Source: Algoriphagus sediminis (GTDB taxonomy: Bacteria; Bacteroidota; Bacteroidia; Cytophagales; Cyclobacteriaceae). From it: a stretch of DNA of 64,000 nucleotides. Within the stretch, counting starts at the first letter, position 1; every line of letters starts with the position of its first letter. The notes beneath the pieces are model-generated. The model saw nothing but the letters and a program-made list of their open reading frames with translations. It did not search any database and was not told the DNA's origin. Location: contig NZ_JAUEPH010000006.1 in the NCBI RefSeq assembly GCF_030403435.1, forward strand, positions 248,001-312,000, written 5' to 3'. Shown piece after piece: positions 20,852-30,884 of the stretch. A program made the translations under genes and the position numbers.

Positions 20852-23583
20852 GAAAGCTGTTTCTTCTTCTTTTTTTAAACTTTTTTGGATTTGCGGCTTT
20901 CGCCCAAAGCGGTGGTGAAAGGATATCCGGATTATTTGCCCAAATGAATTTTGAGCGATTCGCCAATACTGTAGAGAATCAGACCTCCTATGAATTCCAC
21001 TTCAGGCAGAAGGATGTGGCAGATGTAAGGGTGAACCTTCAGCTGAGCGATGCATCACTACCGAACGCCCTGGATGAGATTTTTTCGGGGACTAACCTTA
21101 AGTACACCATTGACGGTGAATTGGGAGTTTGGATTTCTTCCGAATCCCGGATGCAGATGAATTTCAGCCCCCAGTTTTTTGAAATTAAGGAAAGATCAGA
21201 TGACGAGACTTCTATAGTAGATTCGGTTGACCGTTTTGCAAGAAACAAGCTTTATACTATCGGGCGATCAACGGATGATCCTGAAAAATCCAGTGCGACC
21301 ATAAGTGGGATTGTCACTAGTATTGAAAATGGGGAGCCCATGGAAGGAGCTATTGTTCTTGAGAGGGTGAATTACAACCAAATGGTTACAGGTCCCGATG
21401 GCTACTATGAACTTACCTTACCAAAAGGAAGGCATACTTTGGTGGTCCAAAATATTGGAGGTTTTCAGGAGCAAAGGCAAATAAACCTCCTTGGTGATGG
21501 AAAGCTGAATATGAGAATTGCTGAGACAGTCTTGTCTCTTGATGAAGTGGTGGTTAGTTCCGGAGCTTTATCCAATATTCAGAAACTTGATATGGGAGTT
21601 CAGGCCATTTCCATTGACGAAGTCAAAAGACTTCCTGCTGTACTTGGAGAGGTGGATTTGGTAAGAGGGATTCTTACTACTCCCGGGGTGAATACGGTTG
21701 GAGAAGCTAGCGTGGGCTTTAATGTAAGAGGTGGCGCTGCCGATCAAAATCTGATCTTGTATAACCAATCCACGGTTTTTAACCCAAGCCATGTTTTTGG
21801 GTTTTTCTCGGCATTTAATGCAGATCTTACATCTGGCGTAGAGCTTTACAAAGGTTCCATACCTGTGAACTATGGGGGTCGACTATCATCGGTACTCCAG
21901 ATAGATGCTGATTTTGGGAATGAAGAAAAGTTTTCTGGGAGTGGAGGAATCGGTCTTTTGACTGGGAGGCTTAGTCTGGAAGGGCCGATTTCTGAGAATA
22001 CCACATTCAAAATAGGAGGTAGAGCTACTTATTCTGATTGGGTTTTGAATCTTCTTGAAGATGAGACAGACTTAAACGGGAGTGATGTTTCTTTCTATGA
22101 TCTGAATGCAAATATCCGTCATGAAATAGATGAAAAAAATATTCTGGAGTTCACAGGCTACTTGAGCCAGGACGACTTTAGTTTTGACCCAGATACCACT
22201 TTTAACTACAGGAACTTTAATGTGGCAGGTACCTGGAGACACTTCTTCAACGATCAGTTAGAGGGTAGTTTCACTTTTGGGTACGATAGCTATGAATTTG
22301 GGATTATTGGTATTGAAAACCCATTGAACTCTTTTGATTTCAGTTTTGAAGTCGAGCAGTTTCATTTGCGCTCTGATTTCGAATACAGAAAAAATGAGAA
22401 CCACATTTTTAAGTTTGGGTTCCATGCCATTCAATACGACCTAGATCCAGGGACAATCCAACCCTTTGGACCTGAATCTATTTTGATTGAGCAGGATTTA
22501 GAAAGGGAAAGGGCCAGAGAATTCTCTATCTACTTTGGGGATGAATTTACTATCAACGAAGAACTCAGCATTAGCTATGGTGGCAGATACATGTTTTATA
22601 ATATGTATGGGCAGCAAACTATTAATGAATATGTCCCGGGAGCCCCAATTACGGATAGCAACGTGATTGGCGAAAGAAGTTTCGGAAGTGGTGAATCTGT
22701 AAAGACTTATCATGGGCCTGAGTTTAGAGTTTCTGCCAGATACATTTTGGATAATCAGTCATCTTTAAAGGCTGGCTTTAATACAAATCGTCAAAACCTT
22801 CATCTCCTTACCAATACTTCGGCAATAGCGCCGACAGATTCATGGAAGCTTAGTGATACTTATATCAAACCTCAAACGGGAGGTCAGGCTTCTTTGGGTT
22901 ATTATAGAAATTTAGCCAGAGGCCAAGTGGAATTTAGTGCGGAGGTTTATTATCGATACATGCGGAATTTGCTTGATTTTCGATCCGGGGCCACCTTGAT
23001 CTTAAATGAAAATATTGAACAGGATGTGCTGAACTCAGATGGCAGGGCGTATGGCATTGAATTTTTGCTTAAGAAAAATGTGGGTGATTTGAGAGGCTCC
23101 CTGGCCTACACTTTTTCTCGTTCTTTCCTCAAAACCTCAGATGATCCAAGCATTGAAAAAGTCAACAATGGGGAGTTTTACCCAAGCAATTATGATCAGC
23201 CTCATAATGTTGTTTTGGCACTGAATTATGAACTCAGCAAAAGAATTAACACGACACTTAATACTAACTACAGCACCGGCCGGCCGGTAACCTTGCCAAT
23301 TTCAAAGTTTGAGTATGCTGGGTCGGAGCGAGTATTTTTTTCAGAAAGAAATGCCTACAGAATTCCAGATTATTTCAGAATAGACTTCTCAGTGAACCTG
23401 GAAGGAAACCACAAGGTGAATAAGGTTGCGCACGCCTCATGGTCATTTGGTGTGTATAATCTTCTCGGACGAAGTAATCCATATTCGGTCTATTATACCC
23501 CTATTGAAGGTGAGATTAAAGGCTTCCAACTTTCGATTTTCGCAAGGCCTATTCCTTTCATCACTTATAATTTCAGGTTTTGA
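20848..23583 (+). CDS. TonB-dependent outer-membrane receptor with N-terminal STN-like and carboxypeptidase-regulatory-like domains
   Basis: The 911-residue protein has a signal peptide (LLFLNFFGFAAFAQ), an STN-like region at residues ~35-95, a CarboxypepD_reg-like beta-sandwich at ~148-230 (ATISGIVTSIENGEPMEGAIV), a plug domain (IQKLDMGVQAISIDEVKRLPAVLGEVDLVRGILTTPGV in part, then GFNVRGGAADQNLILYNQ), and a long beta-barrel ending in a terminal Phe (IPFITYNFRF). The STN-like part could link to an anti-sigma factor, but none lies nearby. The following gene is a DUF4249 lipoprotein, not a SusD. Confidence 0.93.
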   Translation: MRKLFLLLFLNFFGFAAFAQSGGERISGLFAQMNFERFANTVENQTSYEFHFRQKDVADVRVNLQLSDASLPNALDEIFSGTNLKYTIDGELGVWISSESRMQMNFSPQFFEIKERSDDETSIVDSVDRFARNKLYTIGRSTDDPEKSSATISGIVTSIENGEPMEGAIVLERVNYNQMVTGPDGYYELTLPKGRHTLVVQNIGGFQEQRQINLLGDGKLNMRIAETVLSLDEVVVSSGALSNIQKLDMGVQAISIDEVKRLPAVLGEVDLVRGILTTPGVNTVGEASVGFNVRGGAADQNLILYNQSTVFNPSHVFGFFSAFNADLTSGVELYKGSIPVNYGGRLSSVLQIDADFGNEEKFSGSGGIGLLTGRLSLEGPISENTTFKIGGRATYSDWVLNLLEDETDLNGSDVSFYDLNANIRHEIDEKNILEFTGYLSQDDFSFDPDTTFNYRNFNVAGTWRHFFNDQLEGSFTFGYDSYEFGIIGIENPLNSFDFSFEVEQFHLRSDFEYRKNENHIFKFGFHAIQYDLDPGTIQPFGPESILIEQDLERERAREFSIYFGDEFTINEELSISYGGRYMFYNMYGQQTINEYVPGAPITDSNVIGERSFGSGESVKTYHGPEFRVSARYILDNQSSLKAGFNTNRQNLHLLTNTSAIAPTDSWKLSDTYIKPQTGGQASLGYYRNLARGQVEFSAEVYYRYMRNLLDFRSGATLILNENIEQDVLNSDGRAYGIEFLLKKNVGDLRGSLAYTFSRSFLKTSDDPSIEKVNNGEFYPSNYDQPHNVVLALNYELSKRINTTLNTNYSTGRPVTLPISKFEYAGSERVFFSERNAYRIPDYFRIDFSVNLEGNHKVNKVAHASWSFGVYNLLGRSNPYSVYYTPIEGEIKGFQLSIFARPIPFITYNFRF

Positions 23584-24740
23584 TGAAGCATAAAGTCACC
23601 ATATTTTCATTACTCCTACTTTTGATACTTGCTTGTCGTGAGCCTTTTGAGCCAGACATTGAACCTAGCGATCAGAATGTTTTGGTAGTGGAGGGTTATC
23701 TGGATTCTGATGGGAGTCCCAGTATTTTAAAGTTGAGTTTTACGTCCGAATTAGATGGACCAATCCAGGATAATTCTGGACTGCTGGGTGCATCGATTTT
23801 TCTAGAAAGTTCGAGTGGGAATCAGTTTCCCCTCACCGAGATTGGCCAGGGCGAGTATTTACACGAAACGGATATTCCTGAAGTTGACACTTATCGATTG
23901 AGGATATTTTTGAGAAACGGAAACTCTTATACCTCTGAGGAGCTAAGACCGATAATCACTCCTGATATAATTGATGCGGGTTTTGTGAAAAATGAAACAG
24001 GAGTGGAGATATTTATCACTACCCAAGGAGATGAAAACGCGGATAACTTCCTCTGGACTTATGAGGAGGCCTGGGCATTTCGACCAGCGATATCTAGTCC
24101 TTTCAAATATGATCCGGATGTTCAAGATGTAGTTATCAGGGGAGATGAAGAGCGAAATGACATTTGCTATAAAGTTTCTCCAAATTCTGACCTATTGTTA
24201 GAAACTTCTTCTCGATTTGAAGATCAGTTTGTCTTCAGACAGTCTATTTCTCAAATCGAACAAGGCGATGAAAAGCTATCGGTTAGGTACAGTATCCTGA
24301 TTTCGCAGAAGGCACTTTCTGAGGAAGATTCTGAGTTTTGGGAGATTTTGAAAAAGAATACCGACGATCTTGGATCCATTTTCAGCCCTTTACCCTCTCT
24401 CATTGGAGGAAATATAAGCTTTGATCAGGATCCTTCAGCTCCCGTGATCGGTCAGGTTAGTCTTGGGAAAGTTAGGCAGAAGAGACTTTTTATCGATAAC
24501 CGTGAAGTTATCCCTTGGGGCCTGGAGGAGATACCTGAATACGTGGGATGTTTTATTTCTCAGGACACGGTTTTCATAGAAAGTTACCCTACAAAGCTTC
24601 AGAGTGGAATTATTCTACCGGTTCGTCCGATTATTCCTGAAGGCGGTTTTAATCCGATTGGGTACCTAACAGCTCCTGTGAATTGTGTGGATTGCACACG
24701 CCGTGGCTCCAATGTTCCACCAGAATTTTGGGAGGATTGA
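23583..24740 (+). CDS. DUF4249-type outer-membrane lipoprotein
   Basis: The 385-residue protein has a lipoprotein signal with the lipidated Cys at residue 18 (LLLILAC), followed by EPFEPDIEPSDQNVLVVEGYLDSDG, the start typical of DUF4249. This family regularly sits next to TonB receptors in Cytophagales and is thought to be a surface partner of the receptor. The ATG at 23583 overlaps the receptor stop by one base (TGATG); an in-frame TTG one codon earlier was rejected. The C-terminus has a CVDCTRRGSN motif with paired cysteines. Confidence 0.88.
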   Translation: MKHKVTIFSLLLLLILACREPFEPDIEPSDQNVLVVEGYLDSDGSPSILKLSFTSELDGPIQDNSGLLGASIFLESSSGNQFPLTEIGQGEYLHETDIPEVDTYRLRIFLRNGNSYTSEELRPIITPDIIDAGFVKNETGVEIFITTQGDENADNFLWTYEEAWAFRPAISSPFKYDPDVQDVVIRGDEERNDICYKVSPNSDLLLETSSRFEDQFVFRQSISQIEQGDEKLSVRYSILISQKALSEEDSEFWEILKKNTDDLGSIFSPLPSLIGGNISFDQDPSAPVIGQVSLGKVRQKRLFIDNREVIPWGLEEIPEYVGCFISQDTVFIESYPTKLQSGIILPVRPIIPEGGFNPIGYLTAPVNCVDCTRRGSNVPPEFWED

Positions 24741-24742
24741 AA

Positions 24743-26359
24743 ATGAAGGGCATGAGATATTTCTTCCTATTCGTCACTTTTTTATATGCTTTGCAAAGCT
24801 CGGCTCAAAACCCTACGGAAAATTTGACTGCCGAAATTGTAGACTTTGATATTCCAAAGTCGATTTACATTTCAGGAGAAAGGCTTTGGGTGAGTATAGA
24901 TATTTCATCTAAAAATGAGAAGGTGAAATCTCAAATTGGCTATGTGGAAATTTTGAATCGAAACAATCAATCCGTGGCTTTGGGTAAATTTCAGTTGACC
25001 GATGGCAAGACGATTAATTTCCTAAATCTCCCAAATGACATCCCTTCTGATCATTACCTTATCCGGGTATTCACCAGGATCAGCCCATATTTGGATTTTG
25101 AACTTGGACTGCGTCAAAAGCTAATCACTGTGGTCAATCCGAGAATTCCTCCTACGGTGAGCCCTGCTCCAGATAAAATGGAACAAGGAACAGAGGCAAG
25201 TGGAAATGAGACCATTTTAGCCCAAAGAAATCAAAATGAGCTTGAATTAGATTTGACCGGTGTTAATGGAGAAATAATTTCAGCATCAGTTTCTGTGGCA
25301 AACCCCTACCTGACTCATTATGATTTTTCATCATCGGATATTTATGAATCTCTGCCATCAAGAAATTTAGTCCCGGAGTTATTTGGTCATATCGTGGAAG
25401 GGTATGTAAATCCCAAAGCTATTGATACTACGCAGCTTTATTTTATCTCAGTTCATGGTGAAAAGTCGGCTCTTTTCACCGACAGGCCTGACAGGAATGG
25501 CTCACTTTATTTCGATACAGGTGGGATAAAAGAATGGGATTTCATTATCGCTCAAACCAATGGAAATGAGAGTTTGATTGATTTTAGTGTGGTTTCTCCT
25601 TCTCCACAAACCTCCTTTTCTGAGGATTTTATTTTCCCTGAATTTATTATTTCTCCTGATGATGAGGAATTTCTTAATGAGCTTTTAAAGTCTAGTCAGG
25701 TCGAGCAATATTTCGTCCAGGATTTTAGCAGTACAGCTAATCCAGTGGTCACTGGATTTGTTGAAGATAGAACGTATCTCCTTGATGATTATACCAGATT
25801 TGAAACGGTAGAAACTGTGGTTAAGGAATATGTTCCTGAGGTGAGTGTCAGAACACAGGATAAAAAGAAGGATTTCAGAGTAGTGGATAAAGTGAAAAAC
25901 AGGGTTTTCGATTCAAATCCTTTGATGCTTGTGGACGCTATGCCGGTATTCGATTCAGACCGATTAGCCAGGTTCAATCCCTCACACTTTCAAAAATTGG
26001 AGATTCTAACCCGAAGTTTTTATTTAAATGAAGAAGCTTTTCCGGGAGTTATGAGTTTTACTTCGTATAAGAATAATTTTGGCAATTTCCCCATTCCTTC
26101 CAATGGCATTTACCTGGAATATCAGGGCTTATCGATGGAATTGGTCGACATATCCCAAATATTTACCCCCAATGAGGAAGACCGGGTTCCTGATTGGAGA
26201 GCTATTCTTTTTTGGTCAGAAATTATACCAGATTTGACTCCTCAAGAGCTAAAAATTCACTTTCCTTCAATTGATTTGCCTTGGGAAGTGAAAGTGATGT
26301 ACAGGGATCAAAATGGAAAACTCGAGACAATCACTAGAAGGATATCATCCGCGGATTGA
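24743..26359 (+). CDS. Large secreted protein with macroglobulin-like N-terminus, TonB-locus member
   Basis: The 538-residue product has a signal peptide (YFFLFVTFLYALQSSAQ). Residues ~20-130 (IYISGERLWVSIDISS, SHYLIRVFTRI) resemble the MG2-like beta-sandwich of bacterial macroglobulins, an inference from pattern only. The rest is unassigned. The ATG at 24743 follows the DUF4249 stop by two bases; an ORF start 60 bases upstream was rejected because it would delay the signal peptide. It closes the four-gene TonB locus and may help capture a proteinaceous ligand. Confidence 0.78.
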   Translation: MKGMRYFFLFVTFLYALQSSAQNPTENLTAEIVDFDIPKSIYISGERLWVSIDISSKNEKVKSQIGYVEILNRNNQSVALGKFQLTDGKTINFLNLPNDIPSDHYLIRVFTRISPYLDFELGLRQKLITVVNPRIPPTVSPAPDKMEQGTEASGNETILAQRNQNELELDLTGVNGEIISASVSVANPYLTHYDFSSSDIYESLPSRNLVPELFGHIVEGYVNPKAIDTTQLYFISVHGEKSALFTDRPDRNGSLYFDTGGIKEWDFIIAQTNGNESLIDFSVVSPSPQTSFSEDFIFPEFIISPDDEEFLNELLKSSQVEQYFVQDFSSTANPVVTGFVEDRTYLLDDYTRFETVETVVKEYVPEVSVRTQDKKKDFRVVDKVKNRVFDSNPLMLVDAMPVFDSDRLARFNPSHFQKLEILTRSFYLNEEAFPGVMSFTSYKNNFGNFPIPSNGIYLEYQGLSMELVDISQIFTPNEEDRVPDWRAILFWSEIIPDLTPQELKIHFPSIDLPWEVKVMYRDQNGKLETITRRISSAD

Positions 26360-26362
26360 GGC

Positions 26363-28024
26363 TCACTGTTTCTTTCCAAGTTCTTGCTGCAAAAACGCCC
26401 CGAGCTTCTTCTTATAACTTTCTTCCGTTTCTTGACTAAAGTCTGGAGATAGCTCCTTTTTTTCGGGGAATGACTCCATGTGTAACGTTTGTGTCGGGAA
26501 TGCGAAGCGAACTCCAAGGGTTTCCGCTAGCTTCATAATCTGGATCAGAAGTTCATGTCTGCTTTGAAGCTCCATTGGCCAGGTAGGCACTTCAAAAAAC
26601 ACATAAAACATGATATCCAGACTGTAAGACGAAAGATTATTAAAGTAAATGTTAAAGTAATCTTTGCGCGTATGCGGATGAGCCAAAACAATTTCTCTAA
26701 GCCCCTTAATGAACTCCTCCACTAGCTGAGGTGGTGTGTCATAAGTAATGGTTATCGTAGTATAAAATCTACGATATTGACGGAGGCCATGATTATCCAC
26801 TGTGGCATCTGCGATTTTACCATTTGGGATGTACATCACAGAATTTCGGAAAGTCCTCACTCTGGTGGACCTGAAGCCCACCTCCTCCACTGTACCGTCC
26901 ACATCACCCGAGGTAATCCAATCTCCAACCTGAAAAGGTCGGTCTACAAAGATCATAACCGATCCAAAGAAGTTTTTTATCGTATCCTGAGCCGCCAGGG
27001 CGATGGCCACACCACCAATCGAAAGACCCGTGAGGAAAGGAATGATATCCAAACTTAATCCATCACGAAGGATGAAGAGGGTACCGATTATCACGACGAA
27101 TGCTTTGAGAGTTTTTCTCAAAAGAGGAACCAGCTGATCATCAAGTGTGGACTCAGTTTTCAGTGCAAGCTTGACAAAATAAGCGGCAACAACGTCCACT
27201 ATTTTGTAAAAAATGATGGTGATCATCAGTGGTTTCAGAACCATGAAAATGATTACCAACCAGGACCAAACTTCTATCGGAAGCTGGAGTACCCGAATGA
27301 AAAGGGATAAGAGTAGAACAATGAAATAGATACTGGTGACTTTCGCTACAGGCAGTAGATACTTCTCCCCTTCATTTCCATACCCAAGTTTGCTAATGAC
27401 ATAAAGAAGCACCTTGTCCACTAGAAAGGTCAATACCCAATGAGTCAGAAACACAAAAAGGATCAAAATCCCCAGACCAATGATCTGCCATAGGTACAAA
27501 CCAAAATATTTATCCGTGCCTATTTTTGGCAGCAGATTCAATAGTCGGGCAGTACCATACGGATAAGTTTCCCGGTGCATTCTCTCGATTTCGCCAACCG
27601 AAAAACTTGAAAACTTCCATTCTTCTCCTCTCTTGGATAGAAAAATTCCTGGGAGCTTTTGTCTATCGAAATAGAAAATAGGTTCATTTCCAGCCAGGCT
27701 GTCCAGGTAACCTGGCTCATTTGGAATCTGGCTCGTTCTCACAGCTACACCACGACCCTCAAAAATTTGCTTAAGCTTAACACTCAGGTCTTCCTTATCA
27801 GCATCTTCCATCCCTCTCCAATTCAATGCTTTGGCTGCTTCTTCGGGCTTGAAATTATTGTCTTCCAGATTAAAAAAGAAAGTCAGGGTAGTATGATAAG
27901 GAGTCGTAAGATTTACGTCATAATTGATTTCATCCAGAGCGTTATCGTCTGAAACTAGCTGCGCAAAGGAGCTTTGCCCTGCAAAAAAGCATAAAAATAT
28001 AAGTGCGATAGTAAGAAATCTCAT
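26363..28024 (-). CDS. Mechanosensitive ion channel, MscS family
   Basis: The 553-residue protein has an export signal (ALIFLCFFAGQSSFAQ), a ~150-residue periplasmic domain, several membrane helices from residue ~180, and the MscS core: the pore helix LSIGGVAIALAAQDTIKNFFGSVMIF and the beta domain VGDWITSGDVDGTVEEVGFRSTRVRTF...VYIPNGKIADATV-like region. It should open on membrane tension during osmotic downshock. The ATG at 28024 is preferred over an in-frame TTG at 28045. Convergent with the previous gene, three bases apart. Confidence 0.93.
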   Translation of the reverse strand: MRFLTIALIFLCFFAGQSSFAQLVSDDNALDEINYDVNLTTPYHTTLTFFFNLEDNNFKPEEAAKALNWRGMEDADKEDLSVKLKQIFEGRGVAVRTSQIPNEPGYLDSLAGNEPIFYFDRQKLPGIFLSKRGEEWKFSSFSVGEIERMHRETYPYGTARLLNLLPKIGTDKYFGLYLWQIIGLGILILFVFLTHWVLTFLVDKVLLYVISKLGYGNEGEKYLLPVAKVTSIYFIVLLLSLFIRVLQLPIEVWSWLVIIFMVLKPLMITIIFYKIVDVVAAYFVKLALKTESTLDDQLVPLLRKTLKAFVVIIGTLFILRDGLSLDIIPFLTGLSIGGVAIALAAQDTIKNFFGSVMIFVDRPFQVGDWITSGDVDGTVEEVGFRSTRVRTFRNSVMYIPNGKIADATVDNHGLRQYRRFYTTITITYDTPPQLVEEFIKGLREIVLAHPHTRKDYFNIYFNNLSSYSLDIMFYVFFEVPTWPMELQSRHELLIQIMKLAETLGVRFAFPTQTLHMESFPEKKELSPDFSQETEESYKKKLGAFLQQELGKKQ

Positions 28025-28075
28025 GAGTAGGTGATTTGCGGGCAAAGTTAGTCATAAGCCCATGCTTGGCAAAAC

Positions 28076-30784
28076 TCAGTAAGCCAAAGCGTATTCAATA
28101 ATCTGATTTCTGGCCCTACACCTGATGATGTATTGTCTACCTGAAGAATCAAAACCTACCTCCAGTTTACCACTACTTTCTAGTGGCAAAGTGGTAAGAA
28201 GGTTTCCATCAGCATCGTATAGATAGCTAAACTCCTGAATCAAATCTGTTACAGAGATTATTCTCCGGTTTGTTCCAAAATTGAAAAACTGAATTTCAAA
28301 TTGCTCAGTAGATGTGCTTACCGTAAACATTTCATTTTCCTGAGAATCAAGGATCTTGATTTTATTAAATTCTTTTCCCACAATGAGAAAATCACTTTCG
28401 TCCTGGTCAGCGACTAGGAAAAACTCGCTATCTGCACCTTCCTTAACCAACTGATTTGTGTAGGTAATTTCTCCATTGAAATTGCTCTTCTTTATTTCTC
28501 CTCCAGTAGAGATATTCACAAGTTCCAGGATCTTGCTCGAAGGATTATTGAAAGCAATTACAGAGGATTTAAAGCTTGTTCCAAGATTTACCGGATTTGG
28601 TACTTGTCTTTCTCCTCGTCGGTTAAAGAAATGCAAAAGCCCCGGTTCAGTAAAGGCGATCATGTAATCACCTTGTCTAGGAACCCGTACGTGCCGGGCC
28701 ACACCAATTGTTTTTGCACCTACGGGTTTTGGATTCCATCCATCGAGTCTTTGGCCAGTTTTGTCCAAAAGATAAAGCTGACCATCTTCTGTACTCACAA
28801 AATATCGGTAGGCCTTAGTGTTGTTATAATCAACTAAATTAAGCGTACTCAGGGTTTTTCCAGGGATGGTTATAGGATATCCGGATAAAGGATTCCCCAG
28901 CCGATCAATTCCATAAATTCTGTTTTGAGTAGCCACTAAGAGTTGTAGCTTTTGATTTTTATAATAATCAATCTGAAAAGCATCAGAAATCACGGGTCCA
29001 TCTAGCTGAACCGAATAAACTTGATCACCTGCAGAGTTTAGAAGTATCAAATTATAATTATCATCCTGAACCACAATGTCTTCAGAACCATCCTGATAAT
29101 TCGTGATCACTTGAGGCCCAAAAATCAAGTTATTGTCAAATATTACTCGATTGGTAGGTTCCAAAGCAATGGCTTCCTGAGTGGACTCAATTGGCGGAGC
29201 TTCCACTCCAGAAAAAGGAAAAGTGAGGCTCGCCGTCAAACGATCAGGATATTGGTTCAGCTTTAGGCTTATACCATAAAACTGCTGGAAGCTTGATCGG
29301 TATCTTTGAAAAAAGCTATTCCAATACGGTGAAGCCGCAGCAGTCCAAGCATCCCAGGATTTGCTACTAAGAATTGTTTTGGAAAAGCCTGAACTCGCCG
29401 TCAATGAATTCCTCATGGGATTCGGTTGGGTACTTTTTCCCCAAGTATCTCCATTGGCAATATCATCCAAAATGAGTTTCATGCTTTGTTGATTATTGCT
29501 GAAAATCAAAACATCATCAATCGCCGAAACCCAGGTTTGATTGAAGCCCTGAAACTTTCCATTGAACACATGTGCAATGAAATCTTGCTCATTGATTAGA
29601 ATGATTTCCTGGTCTCGATAAAAGTCGGATACCACAGATCCGTCTTGATTTTGGTAGTTTTTTAAAAGCTCGATTACGGCATCTGTATTTGAGCTTCTGG
29701 CGATCAGCCCAAAATTCTCATTAATCGGACCGATTTTTTCTAAAGTCAGAAAATATAAATCTCCATAAAACGTGTCTAAGAACCCCTTGGAAAGAAGTTC
29801 TAATTCAATTTGGGCAGTAAGTGTTTCCCGCATGGTAAATGCTCTATTTACCAATTTTTGAGTTTCATAAATCCCTTCGAGGTTGATTTGGGTAACTGCT
29901 GAAGTACTGGATGGAATGACATCAAGAATTGCATTGATGTTCGCATTTATGGAAGGGGTAAAGTTCACTTCCTCTGGAAAATTTATGTTTCCGCTAAACC
30001 CTAATTCGTAAGGTTTAAGATTAAGGTCCAGAGCAAATCCTTGGCGGTACTGTTCGAACTTAGCAATAGTGGGGTCAGTGGTTTTTCCCTGAACTCCTTT
30101 CAGTAAGTTGGCGATACCGGTACTTGTGATCAGAATTCTCCCTTCTGATTCCTGATCAAGAATATCTTCTTGAAAAAATGATGCAAAATTAGGCAGGTTT
30201 GGATTTTCGTAAAATCTAATGGCCTCTTCGATCATAAACGAGGAGGAGGAAACCAGGACCAAATCACCTAAAAAGGCCACACTCCATTTCCTGTCATTAT
30301 TGCCATCAAATAGCTCAAGGATTTCACGATCACTATATGTTCGACTTTGAAACCGCTCGCCATTCTTCAGCTTTCCTTTGATTAGGTCGATCATGTCTCT
30401 TGCCTTACCCTCCCTTAAGCTAAGCATATACATGAGGTCGAAATTTTCCTTTCCGACAGGGTGGAGGCTAATGGTTGTTTGCCTTCCTGCCAGTTCGCTA
30501 GCAACGATACCCTGTGAGCCAGTCAAGCTATCCAGAGCTGCTATTTGATCCGAAACTGTTTTGAATGCTGGGAAATTCTGGAGTAAGGGGTATGCCTTAG
30601 AATTCACTAATTGATTCCAAGTCTCAGCGGCATTGTAAGATTCGAGGGTAAAGATGGCATCTCTGGAAATCAACTCCAGGTTATTTACTTTTTTGGACGA
30701 AAAAAGCGTGCGGGATATCATCCATCCAGCCAATATTATCAATCCAATCAGAATGCTAATGGTGGTACTTTTCCAGATTTTCAC
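28076..30784 (-). CDS. Membrane-anchored protein with DUF3352-like and C-terminal beta-propeller-like regions
   Basis: The 902-residue protein has one N-terminal transmembrane anchor (ISILIGLIILAGWMIS) and a large extracytoplasmic part. Residues ~40-500 resemble DUF3352-type proteins; the C-terminal ~350 residues repeat short strands with phrases such as YQDGSEDIVVQDDNYNLILLNSAGDQVYSVQLDG and YFVSTEDGQLYLLDKTGQRLDGW, consistent with a PQQ-like beta-propeller. The start is GTG at 30784; no in-frame ATG precedes the membrane helix. Its function is unknown. Confidence 0.75.
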   Translation of the reverse strand: MKIWKSTTISILIGLIILAGWMISRTLFSSKKVNNLELISRDAIFTLESYNAAETWNQLVNSKAYPLLQNFPAFKTVSDQIAALDSLTGSQGIVASELAGRQTTISLHPVGKENFDLMYMLSLREGKARDMIDLIKGKLKNGERFQSRTYSDREILELFDGNNDRKWSVAFLGDLVLVSSSSFMIEEAIRFYENPNLPNFASFFQEDILDQESEGRILITSTGIANLLKGVQGKTTDPTIAKFEQYRQGFALDLNLKPYELGFSGNINFPEEVNFTPSINANINAILDVIPSSTSAVTQINLEGIYETQKLVNRAFTMRETLTAQIELELLSKGFLDTFYGDLYFLTLEKIGPINENFGLIARSSNTDAVIELLKNYQNQDGSVVSDFYRDQEIILINEQDFIAHVFNGKFQGFNQTWVSAIDDVLIFSNNQQSMKLILDDIANGDTWGKSTQPNPMRNSLTASSGFSKTILSSKSWDAWTAAASPYWNSFFQRYRSSFQQFYGISLKLNQYPDRLTASLTFPFSGVEAPPIESTQEAIALEPTNRVIFDNNLIFGPQVITNYQDGSEDIVVQDDNYNLILLNSAGDQVYSVQLDGPVISDAFQIDYYKNQKLQLLVATQNRIYGIDRLGNPLSGYPITIPGKTLSTLNLVDYNNTKAYRYFVSTEDGQLYLLDKTGQRLDGWNPKPVGAKTIGVARHVRVPRQGDYMIAFTEPGLLHFFNRRGERQVPNPVNLGTSFKSSVIAFNNPSSKILELVNISTGGEIKKSNFNGEITYTNQLVKEGADSEFFLVADQDESDFLIVGKEFNKIKILDSQENEMFTVSTSTEQFEIQFFNFGTNRRIISVTDLIQEFSYLYDADGNLLTTLPLESSGKLEVGFDSSGRQYIIRCRARNQIIEYALAY

Positions 30785-30821
30785 ATGATGAATTTTGAAC
30801 GTACTTGATATAGCAAAAATA

Positions 30822-30862
30822 AGACCTAAGACCTCTTAGCAATGCTTCGAGGTCTTAGGTCT
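30822..30862 (-). terminator. Strong intrinsic terminator downstream of mdh
   Basis: A perfect 14-base stem (AGACCTAAGACCTC with GAGGTCTTAGGTCT) encloses a 13-base loop. Read on the minus strand it is followed by TTATTTTTG, so it ends the mdh transcript just upstream of the next minus-strand gene. Confidence 0.85.
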
Positions 30863-30884
30863 CTGTGTCAAATTTGGTTAAAGC

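Noticed and set aside
20848..26359. Polysaccharide utilisation locus
   Set aside because: There is a TonB receptor but no SusD-like protein, glycoside hydrolase or sulfatase; the partner is a DUF4249 lipoprotein.
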